From assembly GCF_010500915.1 (NCBI RefSeq), contig NZ_JAAAWP010000002.1:1-64000 (forward strand): DNA of 64,000 nucleotides. Reading direction: 5' to 3'. Position 1 is the stretch's first letter, and every line of letters starts with the position of its first letter. Position numbers and translations under genes: made by a program. This stretch comes from Alteromonas hispanica. Lineage in GTDB: Bacteria > Pseudomonadota > Gammaproteobacteria > Enterobacterales > Alteromonadaceae. The notes beneath the pieces are model-generated. The model saw only the letters and a program-made list of their open reading frames with translations, ran no database searches and was not told the DNA's origin. This document shows, piece after piece, positions 60,536-64,000 of the stretch.

Positions 60536-62701
60536 ATGTCAAAAATAAAAATGTTATGTGTTTACTCCGCGTTGCTGGGCACCGCTTTGCAGGTAAACGC
60601 AAAGGAGGGCATGTTCACGCCAGAGCAGCTTCCATCAATTGCAGGCGATTTAAAACAAACCGGTCTTGCGATCCCCGCTGACAGTATTAACGACTTAACG
60701 TCTTTTCCTATGGGAGCGATTGTGTCACTTGGCGGCTGCTCGGCGTCTTTTGTTTCTGAAAAAGGCTTAGCGGTTACCAACCACCACTGCGCAAGAGGCT
60801 CCGTTCAATACAACAGCACGCCAGAGAACAATTATTTAGAAGATGGCTTTTTAGCAAAGCAAATTGGTGATGAACTACCAGCGGCTCCTGGCACGCGTAT
60901 GTTCGTTACGGTCGACTTCTCAGATGTTACCAATAAGGTTTTGGGTGACCTAGACGATGATGTGCAAGGTCGGGAACGCTACGATTTAATTGAAGCGAAC
61001 CGTAAAGCGTTAATTGCAGAATGTGAATCTGAGCCGGGTTTTCGCTGTTCAGTACCTTCGTTTTTTCAAGGACTGGAATACAAACTGATTAAACAAATGG
61101 AAATTCGCGATGTTCGTATCGCCTACGCGCCAGCTGACTCTATTGGTAAATACGGCGGCGATATCGATAATTGGATGTGGCCTCGTCATACCGGCGACTT
61201 TTCATTTTACCGTGCTTATGTTGGCAAAGACGGTAAGCCTGCAGACTTTAGCGAAGATAATGTACCTTACGAGCCAGACCATTTCTTAAAAGTATCTGCA
61301 GCGGGTCTTAGCGACGGCGATTTTGTTATGGCTGCGGGCTATCCGGGGTCTACCAATCGCTATGCTCGTCTATCCCGTGTTTCGTATACATTCGAGTGGT
61401 TGTATCCAACCTATTTAGATTTAGTTGGTGAGTGGATTGACACTATAGAAAATGCATCGGAAGAGGGTAGTGATGCACGCATCAAGTACGAATCAACCTT
61501 AGCGGGGCTAAATAACTTTCATAAGAATACCCAAGGGCAGCTCTCGGGCGCGAAGCGTGTAGGTTTAGTTCCTCGCAGGGCTGAGCGCGAAGAGCAGCTT
61601 GCAGCATGGCTAGATAAGAACGATAAAAGTGAACTTAAACAAGCATTAGCTGAACTTGATGAAGTAAGCGCACAGCAAATGCAAATGAACAAGCAGAACT
61701 TCTGGTACAACAATCTAAGCCGGGCACAGTTGTTGTCGTCAGCCCAGAGGCTTTACCGCAATGCTATAGAAAGAAAAAAACCAGATGCCGAGCGCGAATC
61801 TGGCTTTCAAGAGCGAGATCAAATTCGAATTAAAGAGGCCATTGAGAGAATAGAGCGTCGTTTTGACCCTGTTGTCGACCAAGCAGTGTGGCAAAAAATG
61901 ATTAGCATGTATCTAGAGCAGCCGGAGGAAAATCGTGTAGCCGCTTTCGATAATGCCGTTGGTATTGATAGCGCTACAACTAAGGAGCAACTCGAAAGTA
62001 AGCTTAAAGCCTTTTACGAAGACACCTTACTGACAGACACCGAAAGTCGCGCAAAATGGCTAACGGCAAGTCCAGAGGAATTTGAGAAAAGCAGCGACCC
62101 CTTTATTCGCCTTGCTGTGGCGCTTTTCGATACTGAAATGAGTATAGAAGATAAGAGTAAAGCATTGAGTGGTAAAGCTGCAGCGCTTCGCCCTAAGTAC
62201 ATGAAAGCGATTATCGAATGGCAAAAATCAATGGGTAGCCTTGCTTATCCAGATGCCAACAGTACGCTGCGTGTTACTTACGGTAACGTTACAGGCGGCT
62301 CACCAAAAGATGGTTTAATATACGAACCTTTTACCCGTCTTGAAGGCATCACTGAAAAAGACACGGGTGAAGCACCGTTTAATTCACCTGAAAAACAGCT
62401 TAGTTTGATTAACGAGTCTCAGTATGGTCCTTACAAGCTTGATGACATCAATAGTGTGCCGGTTAACTTTTTAACCGACTTAGATTCCACTGGCGGTAAC
62501 TCGGGTTCAGCTACCTTAAATGCTAAGGCAGAGCTAATAGGGCTTCTGTTCGACGGCACCTTTGAAAGTGTTAATTCAGATTGGGATTTTGACCCTAAAA
62601 CAACCCGTACTATTCATGTGGACAGTCGTTACATGCTTTGGGTGATGGAGTATGTTGACGGCGCTACAAATCTTATTGAAGAGATGACTATTGTTAAATA
62701 G
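60536..62701 (+). CDS. S46 family dipeptidyl-peptidase, DPP7-like
   Basis: The 721-residue secreted peptidase has a signal peptide (to 'VNA'), 'TNHHC' (H83-H84), 'YGGDIDNWMWPRHTGDF' (catalytic Asp region) and 'TGGNSGSA' with S656. Eighteen residues on, 'LLFDGTF' gives Gly at the place where DPP7 has Gly and DPP11 Arg (numbering from family knowledge). It therefore probably prefers hydrophobic P1 residues rather than Asp/Glu. It removes dipeptides from peptides in the periplasm, for nutrition. A terminator follows. Confidence 0.9.
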   Translation: MSKIKMLCVYSALLGTALQVNAKEGMFTPEQLPSIAGDLKQTGLAIPADSINDLTSFPMGAIVSLGGCSASFVSEKGLAVTNHHCARGSVQYNSTPENNYLEDGFLAKQIGDELPAAPGTRMFVTVDFSDVTNKVLGDLDDDVQGRERYDLIEANRKALIAECESEPGFRCSVPSFFQGLEYKLIKQMEIRDVRIAYAPADSIGKYGGDIDNWMWPRHTGDFSFYRAYVGKDGKPADFSEDNVPYEPDHFLKVSAAGLSDGDFVMAAGYPGSTNRYARLSRVSYTFEWLYPTYLDLVGEWIDTIENASEEGSDARIKYESTLAGLNNFHKNTQGQLSGAKRVGLVPRRAEREEQLAAWLDKNDKSELKQALAELDEVSAQQMQMNKQNFWYNNLSRAQLLSSAQRLYRNAIERKKPDAERESGFQERDQIRIKEAIERIERRFDPVVDQAVWQKMISMYLEQPEENRVAAFDNAVGIDSATTKEQLESKLKAFYEDTLLTDTESRAKWLTASPEEFEKSSDPFIRLAVALFDTEMSIEDKSKALSGKAAALRPKYMKAIIEWQKSMGSLAYPDANSTLRVTYGNVTGGSPKDGLIYEPFTRLEGITEKDTGEAPFNSPEKQLSLINESQYGPYKLDDINSVPVNFLTDLDSTGGNSGSATLNAKAELIGLLFDGTFESVNSDWDFDPKTTRTIHVDSRYMLWVMEYVDGATNLIEEMTIVK

Positions 62702-62767
62702 ACCGTTTGTTTGGTATTTCAAAGCAATATAGCGCTTTGTCTGTAAAAAACAGTGGCGATAATAAAG

Positions 62768-62791
62768 GCCGAGTTCAACACTCGGCTTTTT
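62768..62791 (+). terminator. Intrinsic terminator after the S46 peptidase gene
   Basis: GCCGAGT-TCAAC-ACTCGGC stem-loop followed by TTTTT. Confidence 0.85.
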
Positions 62792-62861
62792 GCTATTCCG
62801 CTTTTTATTGTTAGGCTTGTCGTTATGTAACGCAGCAATGCGCGCAATCTGTGCTCGCGCT

Positions 62862-64000
62862 TTATTGCCTTGTGTGGTTTTCAATGGCGTTGCAAATTGC
62901 CACTCGCTTTTCTTGATTCAACGCTTCCTTGATAGCCGCCCCTTTATGCCCTCTGGCAATAATATCTTTAACATTTACATTATTAGCAGCGGAAAGTGCT
63001 TGAGATATCAGCGCTTGCCTGTTGGTCCAGTCTATTCCTTTTTCTTGGGCAGACGGTGACATGGCCGCAAGTAACATTGCAAAGCGCTCTGGTCGTCGCC
63101 ATGCATCAACACCATTAAAAATCGAGAGCAGTTCTTCTGCCTCTTGTGTAGCGGTGTCAGTATTTCCAGCTTCGATATTATTGGTCAACAATCGGTTTTT
63201 ATACTTACAGGCAAGTTCAACAATTTCAGAGACCTGATTTTGTACTTTTAAGCGTTTACACAATGCAGTGGCTTGTTGCTCATCTAGTGGAATACATAGT
63301 GAAGTAAATCGAGTAATAAGAGCATTGTCATCTTTTATTTCTAGCGCTTTAGCCAGTAACGGTAATGCTTCGTCAATTAAATCCGTTAACTCGCAGAACC
63401 AGCTATTTAACGCACCGACTTTCACTAAAACTGAAAAATACACTTCGGGTGAGCGTTCTAAAAGACTTCGTTTGGTTTCTTGCCATACTCGCTCTGCGCT
63501 GAGCGCTGTTAATTCGCCGCTTTTCGACATTGATGACATTAGCGCCAATGTTTCATCGGCAATATGAAAGCCAAGGTATGCATATCGGGCGGCGAAGCGG
63601 GCGCCTCGAAATACCCTAAGGGGGTCTTCACTAAACGCTTCTGATACGTGGCGTAGACATCTTTTTTCTAAATCAACTTTGCCATGGTAGGGGTCTATAA
63701 TGTGGCCTAAGTTGTCCTGCGCCATGGCGTTAACAGTGAAGTCTCGACGGCGTAGGTCGTCTTCAAGCGTCACGTCTTTGGAGGCGTCGCAGACAAACCC
63801 TGTATATCCGGCGCCGGATTTTCTCTCAGTGCGCGCAAGAGCGTACTCTTCGCCTGTTTTTGGGTGCAAAAATACAGGAAAATCTTTTCCTACTTGAGTA
63901 AAGCCTTTAGCTAGCATGTCCTCAACAGTGGCCCCAACCACAACATAATCTCGTTCGGTAACGGTCCGTCCTAAAAGTGCGTCTCTTACGGCACCGCCAA
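62862..64000 (-). CDS. cca: tRNA nucleotidyltransferase (CCA-adding), partial, HD-less
   Basis: The gene runs off the right edge, with the frame open to 64000 and reading 'GGAVRDALLGRTVTERDYVVVGATVEDML', so only about six N-terminal residues are missing. It matches E. coli Cca through 'FLHPKTGEEYALARTERKSGAGYTGF', 'LEDDLRRRDFTVNAMAQD', 'GEDPLRV'-like 'SEDPLRVFRGARFAARYAYLGF' and 'RVWQETKRSLL'. The segment that carries the HD phosphohydrolase motif in E. coli is absent: after 'FTSLC' it goes to 'IPLDEQQATALCKRLKV'. It should add CCA but not have the 2',3'-phosphatase activity. Confidence 0.9.
   Translation of the reverse strand, partial: GGAVRDALLGRTVTERDYVVVGATVEDMLAKGFTQVGKDFPVFLHPKTGEEYALARTERKSGAGYTGFVCDASKDVTLEDDLRRRDFTVNAMAQDNLGHIIDPYHGKVDLEKRCLRHVSEAFSEDPLRVFRGARFAARYAYLGFHIADETLALMSSMSKSGELTALSAERVWQETKRSLLERSPEVYFSVLVKVGALNSWFCELTDLIDEALPLLAKALEIKDDNALITRFTSLCIPLDEQQATALCKRLKVQNQVSEIVELACKYKNRLLTNNIEAGNTDTATQEAEELLSIFNGVDAWRRPERFAMLLAAMSPSAQEKGIDWTNRQALISQALSAANNVNVKDIIARGHKGAAIKEALNQEKRVAICNAIENHTRQ

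Overview
The window reads as a stretch of chromosome from a marine, Alteromonas-like gammaproteobacterium. The evidence is the gene content: TonB-dependent sugar uptake, an S46 dipeptidyl-peptidase, MipA/OmpV, sbcDC, srmB, a yggN-hemW-rdgB cluster of the type found in enterics, periplasmic MsrA, and a moderately AT-rich composition with many LacI, GGDEF and two-component genes. The genus is inferred from general resemblance, not from a database search. No insertion sequences, prophage or CRISPR array were seen.

Left part (1-22 kb). A periplasmic purine pair (nucleosidase-like protein and adenosine deaminase) is followed by a trehalose-type uptake system: GH37 trehalase, MFS permease, LacI repressor and TonB-dependent receptor. 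Palindromic LacI operators lie in front of both the permease-trehalase operon and the receptor gene. Next come sbcD-sbcC and a convergent secreted GH68 levansucrase-type enzyme, sharing a bidirectional terminator. An RsbQ-like hydrolase is translationally coupled to a PAS-GGDEF diguanylate cyclase. CreA-like lipoprotein, OmpV-like porin and a BadF-type amino-sugar kinase complete this part.

Centre (21.6-38 kb). This is the most unusual region: a reduced Tad/Flp-type secretion locus. It encodes a secretin, TPR lipoprotein, CpaB, CpaF ATPase, TadB and TadC, but no visible TadV peptidase, TadZ or TadE/F/G. Two prepilin-like proteins share a GFVLTxELI motif with Glu at +6 instead of +5. Around them sit a response regulator, two hybrid sensor kinases with damaged catalytic motifs, a stand-alone HPt protein and an NtrC-type sigma54 activator. 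A palindrome of the form TTTGCA-TTT-TGCAAA recurs upstream of three transcription units, 82-102 bp from sigma54-type -24/-12 elements, and a weaker copy precedes the HPt-activator pair. The simplest reading is a self-contained sigma54 regulon in which the encoded activator drives pilus expression.

Right part (38-64 kb). On the minus strand are YbiT and the DabA-DabB inorganic-carbon transporter, which has intact zinc-site residues. A Sua5-type tRNA enzyme, a NhaR-like LysR regulator, an MscS channel, a short MBOAT-like membrane protein and tRNA-Ile(CAU) follow, then a 14-bp tandem repeat, an MbnP-like lipoprotein, LrgAB-type membrane proteins, a REC-CheC protein with a PAS partner, and two Lcl/DUF1566 proteins. 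The region closes with yggN, hemW, rdgB, srmB, msrA, an S46 peptidase, and a cca gene that runs off the right edge and lacks the HD phosphohydrolase segment.
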